A stretch of 18,974 nucleotides of DNA from JANPPS01 sp043758105 (GCA_043758105.1 JAYVOF010000007.1:1-18974); one strand, 5' to 3'; counted from the stretch's first letter, positions 7,128 through 14,991 are shown. The notes: a model not told the origin generated them from the sequence alone. Translations and numbers: made by a program.

Positions 7128-7133
7128 GGGGCG

Positions 7134-8084
7134 ATGCCCCGCGGCGACCTATTTCCCGAGATCGGCCCGTTCGAGACCGGCTACATGCCGCTGTCCGGCG
7201 GTCATGTCATGTATTGGGAGCAGGTGGGCGCGACCCGCGGACAGCCTGTGCTGTTCCTTCATGGCGGACCCGGCGCCGGAGCGGGTGCCGTGCACCGCCG
7301 GTTCTTCGATCCGAGCTTCTGGCGCGTGGTGATCTTCGATCAGCGCGGCGCCGGGCGGTCTCGTCCGCTGGGCAGTCTGGCGCAGAACACGACGCCTGAC
7401 CTCGTGGCCGATATCGAGATGCTGCGCCAGCATTTGGGCATCGAGCGCTGGCTGCTGTTCGGCGGCTCCTGGGGCTCAACCTTGGCATTGGCCTATGCGC
7501 AGGCGCATCCGGACCGGGTGCGCGGCCTTGTGCTGCGGGGCGTGTTTCTAGGACGGCGGGCGGAGGTGGAGTGGTTCCTGCATGGCCTGGGCGCCGTATT
7601 CCCGGACGCACACGCGGCGTTCATCGGTCACCTGGCTCCGGACGAGCGGGATGACGTGCTGGGCGGCTATCTCCGGCGTCTGACCCATCCGGACCCCACG
7701 GTGCATATGGCCGCGGCGCGGGCCTGGTCGGTGTATGAAGGGTCGTGCAGCACGCTGTTGCCGAGCCCGGATACCGTGGCCTCGTTCGCGCAGGACCGGA
7801 CCGCGCTGGGGCTGGCCCGGATCGAGGCGCATTATTTTGCCCATGATCTGTTCCTGCCTCCGGAGGGTTTGCTGGCCGGCATGCACAAGATCGGACGGTT
7901 GCCGGGTGAGATCGTGCAGGGCCGCTATGACATGGTCTGCCCGGCACGGACCGCGTTCGAACTCGCGGCCGCGTGGTCGTCGGCCCGGCTGACGGTGATC
8001 CCGGATGCGGGGCATTCGGCGCTGGAGCCGGGCATCCGCCGGGCGCTGGTGTCTGCGGTCGAGCGGTTCCGCACGGTGCGCTGA
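7134..8084 (+). CDS. pip: Proline iminopeptidase (alpha/beta hydrolase, S33 family)
   Basis: Cytoplasmic aminopeptidase that releases N-terminal proline from peptides. The 316 residues match the family length. The oxyanion-loop motif HGGPGAG begins at His43, DQRGAGRS spans 69-76, the nucleophile elbow GGSWGS gives Ser112, and the rest of the triad is Asp266 (RYDMVCP) and His294 (DAGHSAL). The N-terminal 'LFPEIGPFETGYMPLSGGH.MYWEQ' is characteristic of proline iminopeptidase rather than of other alpha/beta hydrolases. ATG 7134 begins five residues before that conserved block. It is transcribed away from the DUF423 gene and followed by a 463-bp region without a clear gene, so it is probably monocistronic. 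A -10-like TAGAAT lies 6 nt before the ATG, suggesting leaderless expression. Confidence 0.93.
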   Translation: MPRGDLFPEIGPFETGYMPLSGGHVMYWEQVGATRGQPVLFLHGGPGAGAGAVHRRFFDPSFWRVVIFDQRGAGRSRPLGSLAQNTTPDLVADIEMLRQHLGIERWLLFGGSWGSTLALAYAQAHPDRVRGLVLRGVFLGRRAEVEWFLHGLGAVFPDAHAAFIGHLAPDERDDVLGGYLRRLTHPDPTVHMAAARAWSVYEGSCSTLLPSPDTVASFAQDRTALGLARIEAHYFAHDLFLPPEGLLAGMHKIGRLPGEIVQGRYDMVCPARTAFELAAAWSSARLTVIPDAGHSALEPGIRRALVSAVERFRTVR

Positions 8085-8266
8085 TCCCGCTGCGCCGCAT
8101 GTCTAAATTTCGCCGCAATGATCCTGGCCGCACTCGCGGTTGACGATTTCTTATCGCGCACCAGCCTGCCGTGACGGGTTCATGCGGGTCGCCAGCGGGT
8201 TTTAAGGGTTGCTTTTGCGAACCATGAGCCGCAACGCAAGGTAGTTTTCTAGTGTAGAATGCACGA

Positions 8267-8398
8267 GTGACGCACAAGAGCCTGATTGAGACAGGAATCG
8301 TTAGGTTTAGTCTGTGGTTTTATTTCTGTTGGAGATCGGTCTGGCCGTGCGTCAGTTCGGTTCGTCGGCGGTTGCGGACGTTTCTACACAAAACTTAG
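8267..8398 (+). CDS. Possible 43-codon small open frame, leaderless GTG
   Basis: GTG 8267 opens a 43-codon frame ending at TAG 8396-8398. It encodes a Trp/Phe/Arg-rich peptide with a short aromatic stretch (FSLWFYFCW, residues 14-22). The only support is the TAGAAT hexamer exactly 6 nt upstream, the same geometry as at pip. It could equally be chance or a leader peptide for the downstream gene. No homologue is recognised. Confidence 0.15.
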   Translation: MTHKSLIETGIVRFSLWFYFCWRSVWPCVSSVRRRLRTFLHKT

Positions 8399-8510
8399 CC
8401 GAAGTGCGGTTGACCGTTTGGCCGACTTAATCCATCACGGCTTCGGGAGCGCCCTCTGCTGGGGCCGATGATAGATCGGATGGCGTCGGTGGCTTTCACC
8501 AAGTTTTAAC

Positions 8511-8516
8511 TAAACT
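8511..8516 (+). promoter_or_regulatory. Possible -10 box (TAAACT) of the beta-helix gene
   Basis: TAAACT occurs 31 nt before ATG 8548. A start site near 8523 would give a leader of about 25 nt that still contains the GGGAG ribosome site at 8537-8541. No clear -35 is visible. Confidence 0.3.
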
Positions 8517-8534
8517 GGGTCAGAATACCCCAGT
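8514..8534 (+). promoter_or_regulatory. Short inverted repeat at the beta-helix promoter/leader
   Basis: ACTGGG (8514-8519) pairs with CCCAGT (8529-8534) across a 9-nt loop. It overlaps the putative -10 box and start site and ends just before the ribosome site, so it could be an operator or an RNA hairpin limiting translation. Short stems of this size can occur by chance. Confidence 0.3.
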
Positions 8535-8547
8535 GTGGGAGTGCGGT

Positions 8548-11319
8548 ATGGCAACACTGACAGTCGGCTTAGGCCAGGGCTTCGCTTATTCGACCATCGC
8601 AGCGGCAGTGGCGGCAGCCCAAAGCGGTGACGTGGTGGCGGTACAGGCCGGCACCTATAGCAACGACTTTCCCAGCGTCCATACTGCCATCACGCTGGAG
8701 GCTGTGGGCGGCAAGGTAAGTATGGTCGCAACCATTCCAGCGCCGAACGGTAAAGCGATTCTGGACGTGTATGCAAGCCTGGTGATGGACGGCTTCTCGT
8801 TCACCGGCGCCACTGATGCCGATAATAACGGCTCCGGAATTCGTCTCAACCAAGGAAGCCTCACAGTCCGCAATTGCCTTTTCCAATACAACCAAGAAGG
8901 CATTCTAACCAATACCGATCCAACCGCTAACGTTTTGATCGAAAACTCCGAATTTTCCAATAACGGGGCGGGTGACGGCTATTCGCACGGCATTTATGTG
9001 GGACAAGACGCCTCGTTGACGATCGATAACAGCTATTTCCATGATGCGGTCGTGGGTCATGAGATCAAAAGCCGGGCTTTGGCGACCACCATTACAAATA
9101 CGCGGATCCAGAATAACACTACCGGCACCGCCAGCTATGACGTCGATCTCCCCAACGGCGGGGTCGCGGTGTTGCAGAATAACACCATTCAAAAGGGACC
9201 GGGTGCGCCCAACCACCAGATGATTGCCTATGGTGAAGAGGGTAACGTGCCTGCAAACTCCTCCCTTGTGCTGACGGGCAATACGCTCATCACCGATCAA
9301 AGGTCGGGATATGCTTTGCTGAATGCCTCGAAGGTCACGCCGGTGTTGACCAAGAACTCGGTTTGGGGGTTCAACGGTCGCCCGCTTGTGTCGAGCGCCG
9401 ACGTCGAAACCGGCACGGTCGTGTTAAGCAGCCGGCCCACGCTCAACCTCGGCGCCCCGTCGGTCCTCGGCACCGCCCTTCCGGTGACGCCCGCCCCGGT
9501 GCCCACGCCGGCACCACCGCCCCCGGTTCCCGTCACCATCGGCCAGGGTCCGGATCAGCTCGTGCTGAACATGACGGAGGACGCGTATGTGGGCGATGCC
9601 CAGTTCACCCTGACGGTGGATGGCGTGCAGCAGGGCGGCGTGCAGACGGTCACCGCCCTAGAGAGTTCCAACATATTCCAGCCCTTCACGTTCAAGGGCT
9701 CTTTCGGTTCCGGTGCGCACACCGTGGCGGTCACGTTCACCAATGACTACGCAACCGGCCTGGGCGACCGGAACCTGTATGTCCACGACATCGTCTATAA
9801 TGGCTTGGACACCGCATCCTATGCAGCGATCTATAAGGACTCCATGGTCCCGTTCGCCATTCCGGCGACGGCATCGTTGGCGCCTGTGCCCACGCCGGTG
9901 GCCACACCGGCACCCGTGCCCACACCGTCCAGCGTGTCTGCCAGCGACACTCTCGTCCTTCAACTAACGGAGGATGCGTATCTCGGCGATGCGCAGTACT
10001 GGGTGACGGTCGATGGCGTGGCCGCCGGTGGCGTCGGCACCGTGACCGCGCTGGAAAGCGGCGGCTTCACCCAGGCCGTCACGCTCACCGGGTCGTTCGG
10101 GAGCGGCGCCCATGTCGTCGGCGTCAGCTTCTTGAACGACCTGTCCGGGCCCGGCGGCGATCGCAACCTCTATGTACACGGACTGAGCTATGACGGCGTG
10201 AACGTCCCGGCTTACGCCGCGATCTACAGTGTGCGCACGGCCGAGTTCCAGGTTCCGGCCACGACGATTTCGGTGCCAGTGCCAGTGCCAGTGCCAGTGC
10301 CTGTGCCGGTGCCAGTGCCAGTGCCTGTGCCGGTGCCAGTGCCTGTGCCTGTGCCGGTCCCAGTGCCTGTGCCGGTCCCAGTCCCTGTACCGGCTCCGGT
10401 GCCTGTGCCGGTCCCAGTCCCTGTACCGGCTCCGGTGGTGACGACCACCACCGACACACTCATCCTGCAACTTTCCGAAGACGCCTATCAGGGCGATGCA
10501 CAGTTCCAGGTGACCGTGGATGGCGCAGCGGTCGGCGGTGTCGGGACCGTGACGGCGCTCGATAAAATCCTGGCGACGCAAGCCGTCACCCTGACCGGCG
10601 TGTTCGGACACGGTGCCCACACCGTCGGCGTGACCTTCCTGAACGACGGATATGGTCCGGGAGGCGATCGAAACCTCTATGTGCACGGGCTGAGTTATGA
10701 CGGGGTCATCATCCCCGCCTATGCCGCTCTCTATACCGAAAGAACCGCCAATTTCCAGGTGCCCGCGACCGCATCGACCAGCCCTGTCCCCGCGCCACTC
10801 CCCGTGCACGTACCCGTGCCCCCACCCGTACCAGTGCCCCTACCCCTGCCGGTTCCAACGCCGGTCCCGGCACCGGCTCCCGTCACCCCGGACAAAATCG
10901 TGCTGTCACTCAGCGAAAATGCATTCTACGGCGATGCGCAATACCGCGTGACCGTGGACGGTAAGGCGACCGGCGGCACGGGAACGGTGACCGCGCTCGA
11001 GAGCAAGGGCGCCACTCAGGCCGCGACCCTGACCGGCGCATTCGGCACCGGCGCCCACACCATCGGCATCACCTTCCTCAACAGCCTCTCCGGCACCGGG
11101 GGCGAACGGGACCTGTTCATCCACGGTCTGACCTATAACGGCCTGAGCGTTGTTGCCTCGACCGAGTTGAGCAGCTTCCGCGAAGCCCAGTTTCATATCC
11201 CGGCTACGGTAAAGGCGGTCGTAGCCCCCAATAGCGTGCTACCGCCCTCCGCACCGGCCGCGTTGGCCACCGTGGTCACCCCTCCGCTCGACACGCTCAT
11301 CCCCCTGACGAGCGTCTAA
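8548..11319 (+). CDS. Right-handed beta-helix protein with four CBM60-like modules
   Basis: A 923-residue modular protein. Residues 1 to about 300 form a right-handed parallel beta-helix of the pectate-lyase-like class, with PbH1-style turns (GIRLNQGSLTVRNCLF, VLIENSEFSNN, SLTIDNSYFHDA, TTITNTRIQNN, VAVLQNNTIQ, LVLTGNTLI). Four similar modules follow at about 333-441, 465-574, 632-741 and 780-889. Each has D/E-A-[YF]-x-G-D-A-Q, TVDG, TVTALE-type, G-A-H and D/E-R-[ND]-L-[YF]-[VI]-H segments, matching calcium-dependent xylan-binding CBM60/CBM36 modules. Linkers are Pro-rich; the third is an almost pure Val-Pro repeat. ATG 8548 is chosen over GTG 8533 because GGGAG lies 6 nt before it. No N-terminal signal peptide and no RTX nonapeptides are seen, so the export route is unclear. 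Likely role: binding or cleavage of polysaccharide at the surface or outside the cell; no catalytic residues can be assigned. Confidence 0.85.
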   Translation: MATLTVGLGQGFAYSTIAAAVAAAQSGDVVAVQAGTYSNDFPSVHTAITLEAVGGKVSMVATIPAPNGKAILDVYASLVMDGFSFTGATDADNNGSGIRLNQGSLTVRNCLFQYNQEGILTNTDPTANVLIENSEFSNNGAGDGYSHGIYVGQDASLTIDNSYFHDAVVGHEIKSRALATTITNTRIQNNTTGTASYDVDLPNGGVAVLQNNTIQKGPGAPNHQMIAYGEEGNVPANSSLVLTGNTLITDQRSGYALLNASKVTPVLTKNSVWGFNGRPLVSSADVETGTVVLSSRPTLNLGAPSVLGTALPVTPAPVPTPAPPPPVPVTIGQGPDQLVLNMTEDAYVGDAQFTLTVDGVQQGGVQTVTALESSNIFQPFTFKGSFGSGAHTVAVTFTNDYATGLGDRNLYVHDIVYNGLDTASYAAIYKDSMVPFAIPATASLAPVPTPVATPAPVPTPSSVSASDTLVLQLTEDAYLGDAQYWVTVDGVAAGGVGTVTALESGGFTQAVTLTGSFGSGAHVVGVSFLNDLSGPGGDRNLYVHGLSYDGVNVPAYAAIYSVRTAEFQVPATTISVPVPVPVPVPVPVPVPVPVPVPVPVPVPVPVPVPVPVPVPAPVPVPVPVPVPAPVVTTTTDTLILQLSEDAYQGDAQFQVTVDGAAVGGVGTVTALDKILATQAVTLTGVFGHGAHTVGVTFLNDGYGPGGDRNLYVHGLSYDGVIIPAYAALYTERTANFQVPATASTSPVPAPLPVHVPVPPPVPVPLPLPVPTPVPAPAPVTPDKIVLSLSENAFYGDAQYRVTVDGKATGGTGTVTALESKGATQAATLTGAFGTGAHTIGITFLNSLSGTGGERDLFIHGLTYNGLSVVASTELSSFREAQFHIPATVKAVVAPNSVLPPSAPAALATVVTPPLDTLIPLTSV
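10273..10434 (+). repeat. Hexanucleotide (Val-Pro)n minisatellite
   Basis: A run of in-frame 6-bp units (GTGCCA, GTGCCT, GTGCCG, GTCCCA and close variants) encodes about 27 Val/Ala-Pro dipeptides between CBM modules 2 and 3. At its 3' end the 36-bp blocks 10363-10398 and 10399-10434 are identical, evidence of recent slippage or unequal exchange. Copy changes keep the frame and only alter linker length. Confidence 0.95.
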
Positions 11320-11360
11320 ACGACAGCCCCTCAGAACGGGCCAAAATCGCAGGGCCGTGG

Positions 11361-11366
11361 TAAAAG
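11361..11366 (+). promoter_or_regulatory. Possible -10-like hexamer before the molybdopterin gene
   Basis: GGTAAAAG places TAAAAG 7 nt before ATG 11374, the same geometry as the GGTAAACT before mutL. It deviates at the last base, so support is weaker, and there is no clear ribosome site in the gap. Confidence 0.2.
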
Positions 11367-11373
11367 CAGCCGC

Positions 11374-13434
11374 ATGGCACCATCGCCGACCGGGCGCACC
11401 GTCTGCCCACATGACTGCCCCAGCACCTGCGCCCTCGAGGTCCAGGTGCTGGACCGCCACAGGATCGGTGCCGTCCGCGGCGTGCCCGGCCACGGCTATA
11501 CCCAGGGCGTGATCTGCGCCAAGGTCGCCCGCTATGCCGGGCGGGTGCACCACCCGGACCGTCTGGCCGTGCCCCTCCTACGGACCGGCCCGAAAGGCTC
11601 CGGCCAGTTCCGTCCCATCGCGTGGGATGAGGCGCTGGACCGGGTCGCCGCCGCATTCCAGGACGTCACCGCCCGGCATGGCGCGACGTCGGTCTGGCCC
11701 TATTTCTTCGCCGGAACCATGGGCCTCGTGCAACGGGATGGTATCAACCGGCTCCGTCACGTCATGGGCTATTCCCGCCAGCACAGCACCATCTGCACCA
11801 CGATCTGCGAGAGCGGCTGGCTGGCCGGCGTGGGCCGGAGCGGCGGGCCCGATCCACGGGAGATGGCCGATAGCGACCTGATCATCATGTGGGGCGGCAA
11901 CCCGGTCAGCACCCAGGTCAACGTCATGACCCACGTGACCCGGGCGCGGAAGCGGGGCGCGCTTTTCGTGGTCGTGGACCCGTATCGCACCCCCACCGCC
12001 GCCGCGGCCGACCTGCATGTGGCGCTCCGCCCCGGCACCGACGGCGCCCTCGCGTGCGCCATGATGCACGTGGCCTTCCGGGACGGCAACGCCGACCGCG
12101 CCTATCTGGCCGCCTTCACCGACGACCCGGCCGGGCTGGAGGCGCATCTATCCACAAGGGGTCCCGCCTGGGCCGCACCCATCACCGGATTGGAGGTGGC
12201 CGAGATCGAGGCGGTCGCCCGCCTCTATGCCCGGACGACACGGACCTTCATCCGCCTGGGCTATGGCTTTGCCCGCGGACGGAACGGCGCGGTGGCGATG
12301 CACGCCGCCACCTGCCTGCCCGCCATCACCGGCGCATGGCAGCACCCGGGCGGCGGCGCGTTCTGGAACCACCGCGGCAGCGGCCTCTATCATTGGGACA
12401 AGACGCTAATCGAAGGGCTCGACGCATTAGACTCCACGATCCGCCGGATGGACATGAGCCGCATCGGCGCCGTCCTGACCGGGGACCGGTCCGAACTGGG
12501 AAACGGCCCGCCGGTGCATGCGCTGCTGATCCAAAATACCAATCCGATGGTGGTGGCGCCCAACACCCATTTGGTGCGCAAAGGCTTCTTGCGCGACGAT
12601 CTGTTCACCTGCGTCCATGAACAATTCATGACCGAAACCGCCCGCATGGCGGACATCGTGCTCCCAGCGACCATGTTTCTGGAGCATGACGACCTGTATG
12701 GTTCCGGGGGCCATACCCACCTGCAGATCGGCCCACAGCTGATCGACCCGCCGGGTCAGTGCCGGAGCAACCATCAGGTCATCCAGGGCCTCGCCACCCG
12801 GCTCGGTGCCCGGCACGAAGGGTTCGATCTGACCGCGATGGAGCTGGCGGACCGCACGCTATGCGCCTCCGGCTGGCCCGGTGCCGCTTCCGTGCTGGCA
12901 ACGGGCGGGGTCGATGCGGCCGAAAGCTTCGACGACAGCCATTTTCTCACCGGCTTTGGCTTCCCCGATGGGCGGTTCCGCTTCGCCCCGGACTGGGCCA
13001 GCCTCGGCCCGCACAGCGAAGGCATGCCCGCGTTGCCGGACCATTGGGCCACGATCGACGCCGCGACGGAGGACCACCCCTTCCGCCTGGTGACCGCCCC
13101 GGCACGGCATTTCCTGAACACCACCTTCACCGAAACGCCCAGCAGCCGGCACCGCGAGGGCCGGCCCACCGCACTGTTGCATCCGTCGGATCTGCTCGCA
13201 CTCGGGCGACAGGACGGGGACCGCATCGTCCTCGGCAACCGGCAGGGCCAGGTCACGCTGCATACCCGGGCGGCACCGGGTCAACAGCGCGGCGTGGTGG
13301 TGGTCGAAAGTATCTGGCCCGACGCCTCGTTCGAAAACGGGGCCGGGATCAATGTGTTGACCAGCGACGCCCCGGCTGCACCCAACGGCGGCGCGGTATT
13401 CCACGACACCGCGGTGTGGGTCCGCGGTGGATAG
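11374..13434 (+). CDS. Molybdopterin-dependent oxidoreductase with N-terminal [4Fe-4S] site
   Basis: A 686-residue catalytic subunit of the DMSO-reductase superfamily. The N-terminal cluster site is CPHDCPSTC...C with Cys11, Cys15, Cys19 and Cys48. By position Cys145 (CTTICESG) is the likely Mo ligand, matching the Cys/Sec of formate-dehydrogenase-type enzymes. MGD-binding signatures include LIIMWGGNP, VVVDPYRTPTA, ALLIQNTNPMV and the C-terminal molydopterin dinucleotide-binding domain (about 560-686, 'LLHPSDLLALGRQDGDRI'). No Tat signal is present, so it is probably cytoplasmic. No iron-sulphur, cytochrome or maturation partner is adjacent, so electron donor and substrate are unknown. It starts 54 bp after the beta-helix gene and ends 30 bp before a strong hairpin. 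This class (CPHDCPSTCAL type) is common in proteobacteria without assigned substrates. Confidence 0.92.
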   Translation: MAPSPTGRTVCPHDCPSTCALEVQVLDRHRIGAVRGVPGHGYTQGVICAKVARYAGRVHHPDRLAVPLLRTGPKGSGQFRPIAWDEALDRVAAAFQDVTARHGATSVWPYFFAGTMGLVQRDGINRLRHVMGYSRQHSTICTTICESGWLAGVGRSGGPDPREMADSDLIIMWGGNPVSTQVNVMTHVTRARKRGALFVVVDPYRTPTAAAADLHVALRPGTDGALACAMMHVAFRDGNADRAYLAAFTDDPAGLEAHLSTRGPAWAAPITGLEVAEIEAVARLYARTTRTFIRLGYGFARGRNGAVAMHAATCLPAITGAWQHPGGGAFWNHRGSGLYHWDKTLIEGLDALDSTIRRMDMSRIGAVLTGDRSELGNGPPVHALLIQNTNPMVVAPNTHLVRKGFLRDDLFTCVHEQFMTETARMADIVLPATMFLEHDDLYGSGGHTHLQIGPQLIDPPGQCRSNHQVIQGLATRLGARHEGFDLTAMELADRTLCASGWPGAASVLATGGVDAAESFDDSHFLTGFGFPDGRFRFAPDWASLGPHSEGMPALPDHWATIDAATEDHPFRLVTAPARHFLNTTFTETPSSRHREGRPTALLHPSDLLALGRQDGDRIVLGNRQGQVTLHTRAAPGQQRGVVVVESIWPDASFENGAGINVLTSDAPAAPNGGAVFHDTAVWVRGG

Positions 13435-13463
13435 AGTATTCGGCTCCTGGAGGCTGACCCTGT

Positions 13464-13498
13464 AGCCGCCTGCCCGGCCTCATGCCGGGCAGGCGGCT
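13464..13498. terminator. 15-bp perfect hairpin between convergent genes
   Basis: AGCCGCCTGCCCGGC (13464-13478) pairs perfectly with 13484-13498 around a 5-nt loop. It lies 30 bp after the molybdopterin gene and 25 bp after the end of the minus-strand PEP-CTERM gene, so it can serve both directions. No T-run follows on either strand, so it would be a non-canonical or Rho-assisted terminator, or an mRNA 3' end stabiliser. Confidence 0.75.
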
Positions 13499-13522
13499 CG
13501 CATGGTCACAGCCGGTACTTCG

Positions 13523-14080
13523 TTAGACCTTCTGACGGCGCCGCGCGGCGATCAGCCCCGTGATCCCGGTCATCAGCACCACCATCGACGCGGGCTCCGG
13601 CACCGCCGCGGCCATTGCGCCGGCGAAGATGCTGGCGCCCGGGGTCGAATCGTAGCCATACGCGACCAAGGACGGCCCCGCGACCTCGGCATAGCCATAG
13701 TGCAGCCCGTCCGGGAGTGTGAACGCCAGACCGATAAAGTCATCGGCTGCCGAATACGGGATCAACGTGGCGGTCGGAAACGCTGCGAAATTATACAGCT
13801 CACCCGTCTGATCGATGGTTGACCCGGCGAAGAAATCGGTAACACCGCCGAAATTCGACACCTGCGCCGTGCCGGACGTGGCGACCGCCGCCCCCGGGCC
13901 GTTGCCGGTATTGGCCCCCACGGTGAAGGCGAAGCTTGCCGCCGTGCCGCCGAAACTCACGACCACGGGCGTGGTGCCCAGGGCCGTGTTCGGCGTCACG
14001 CTGATCACCGCCGCGCGACCCGTTCCGGCCGCGGTGACGCTGATCAGCACGCAGGCCAGCTGTACTATGCGGCGGCTCAT
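13523..14080 (-). CDS. PEP-CTERM sorting-domain protein
   Basis: A 185-residue exported protein. It has an N-terminal signal peptide (MSRRIVQLACVLISVTAAGTGRA, cleavage probably after residue 23) and a C-terminal PEP-CTERM tail: VPEPASM, a hydrophobic segment VVLMTGITGLIAA and the basic RRRQK end. Proteins with this tail are processed by an exosortase and delivered to the envelope or outside. The Ala/Gly/Thr/Phe-rich body, with a TPNTALGTTPVVVSFGGTAASF region near the start and FIGLAFTLPDGLHYGYAEV near residue 120, is typical of such proteins and gives no enzymatic clue. The ATG overlaps the stop of the ferritin-like gene (ATGA), so the two are translationally coupled. No exosortase gene is in the window; it must be elsewhere. 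Confidence 0.9.
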   Translation of the reverse strand: MSRRIVQLACVLISVTAAGTGRAAVISVTPNTALGTTPVVVSFGGTAASFAFTVGANTGNGPGAAVATSGTAQVSNFGGVTDFFAGSTIDQTGELYNFAAFPTATLIPYSAADDFIGLAFTLPDGLHYGYAEVAGPSLVAYGYDSTPGASIFAGAMAAAVPEPASMVVLMTGITGLIAARRRQKV

Positions 14081-14991
14081 CGGATCGCCCCGTTCATGCC
14101 GGACGGGAAGAACAGGCCGCTGGTGGCGTTCGCCCCACCATAGACGATGTTCAATACCTGCCGCGTCGTGCGTGAATAGACCAGGCTGTTGGCGTCCGTC
14201 GGCACGATGTTGGCATTGCCACTCGCATCCGTGATGCCCTGATCGTCCTGGGCACCGGACAATGTGGCCCGCAGCGCCGAGATCTTCGCCACCGTCGTGG
14301 CAAAGCCGCGGGCCAACAGGAGCACCCGGACCTCGGACGCGTGATACGCTTCCACCGCCAGGATGCCGGCCGCGGCCGACAATACCGTCTTGTTTTGCAC
14401 CAGCGGCGCCGCGCCGTGATACGCGGTCACGCCCACGTCTTCGAAGATGAACGCGCCGAGCAAGAAGCTGTTCTCATCCGCGTACGGGTCGAAGCTGGAA
14501 CCCAACCCTGCGGCCTGCGCCAGCGTGTTGAAGCTGTTCACCACGTCGATCGTCGGTGACGCCACCTTGCCGCCGCCCAGCACCGCGCGCAGGAAGCGCA
14601 CGTGGGCGATCTCATCCTGGGCGATTTCGTTGGCGTATTGCTGGATGATCGGCGTGGCGAACGTGACCTGGCGTCCGCCCGTGACGGTGCCGAGCGTGCC
14701 CGTGCCGCTGCGGTCCGCGGCGGTCAACCCCTGGCCGGTCACAGCGCGGACATAATACTCGGCCTCGAGATATTCGAGGTTCAGCGCAAAATTCAGAATC
14801 GCCGCATCGTTGACGCCCTGCGCCGCGGCCGGTGTGCTGGAGCCCACGACGCCCGCCGCCGCCAGCGCGCCCAGCGCCAACGCGCCGGCACCGCCGCCGC
14901 GCAGCATGCTCCGCCGATCCACGCTGGCCGGGGTGCGGTCGAGGGTCTCGCGCATGGTATCAGAAGCGGTGTCTGTGCGAAAATCTGTCAT
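14077..14991 (-). CDS. Tat-exported ferritin-like domain protein
   Basis: A 304-residue protein of the Ferritin_2 type. The N-terminus carries a twin-arginine signal: DRRSMLRGG at residues 25-33, a hydrophobic Ala/Leu/Gly segment and a likely cleavage near AAAQG (55-59). The four-helix bundle follows, with metal-ligand candidates Glu73/Glu76 in NLEYLEAEYY, Glu127-x-x-His130 in AQDEIAHVRFL, Glu184 in FIFEDVG and Glu214-x-x-His217 in AVEAYHASEV. This gives a di-iron-type pattern, so iron or redox chemistry in the periplasm is plausible, though many relatives are unassigned. ATG 14991 is chosen because AAAAGGA lies about 10 nt upstream; a start 57 bp further upstream would precede the Tat signal with unrelated residues. 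It is first in a two-gene operon with the PEP-CTERM gene. Confidence 0.9.
   Translation of the reverse strand: MTDFRTDTASDTMRETLDRTPASVDRRSMLRGGGAGALALGALAAAGVVGSSTPAAAQGVNDAAILNFALNLEYLEAEYYVRAVTGQGLTAADRSGTGTLGTVTGGRQVTFATPIIQQYANEIAQDEIAHVRFLRAVLGGGKVASPTIDVVNSFNTLAQAAGLGSSFDPYADENSFLLGAFIFEDVGVTAYHGAAPLVQNKTVLSAAAGILAVEAYHASEVRVLLLARGFATTVAKISALRATLSGAQDDQGITDASGNANIVPTDANSLVYSRTTRQVLNIVYGGANATSGLFFPSGMNGAIR

Larger units (their letters stand above)
8085..8547. other. 463-bp gene-poor region before the beta-helix gene
   Basis: This stretch has lower GC than its flanks and holds no recognisable protein family. It contains a TAGAAT -10-like hexamer (8255-8260) that could drive a 43-codon frame from GTG 8267, a TAAACT hexamer at 8511-8516 and a 6-bp inverted repeat (8514-8519 / 8529-8534) next to the beta-helix start. 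It is probably the regulatory region or long leader of that gene. I see no terminator with a T-run after pip. Confidence 0.6.

Noticed and set aside
8286..8471. 61-codon + strand frame before the beta-helix gene
   Set aside because: No ribosome site or conserved feature; likely chance in a regulatory stretch.
10273..10434. Possible CRISPR array
   Set aside because: Units are contiguous 6-bp coding repeats with no spacers.
10224..10463. Minus-strand GTG-repeat frame over the Val-Pro linker
   Set aside because: A consequence of the hexanucleotide repeat, which stays open in several frames.
11889..12620. 243-codon + strand frame inside the molybdopterin gene
   Set aside because: Out-of-frame reading of a well-supported gene; Arg/Pro/Gly-rich with no motif.
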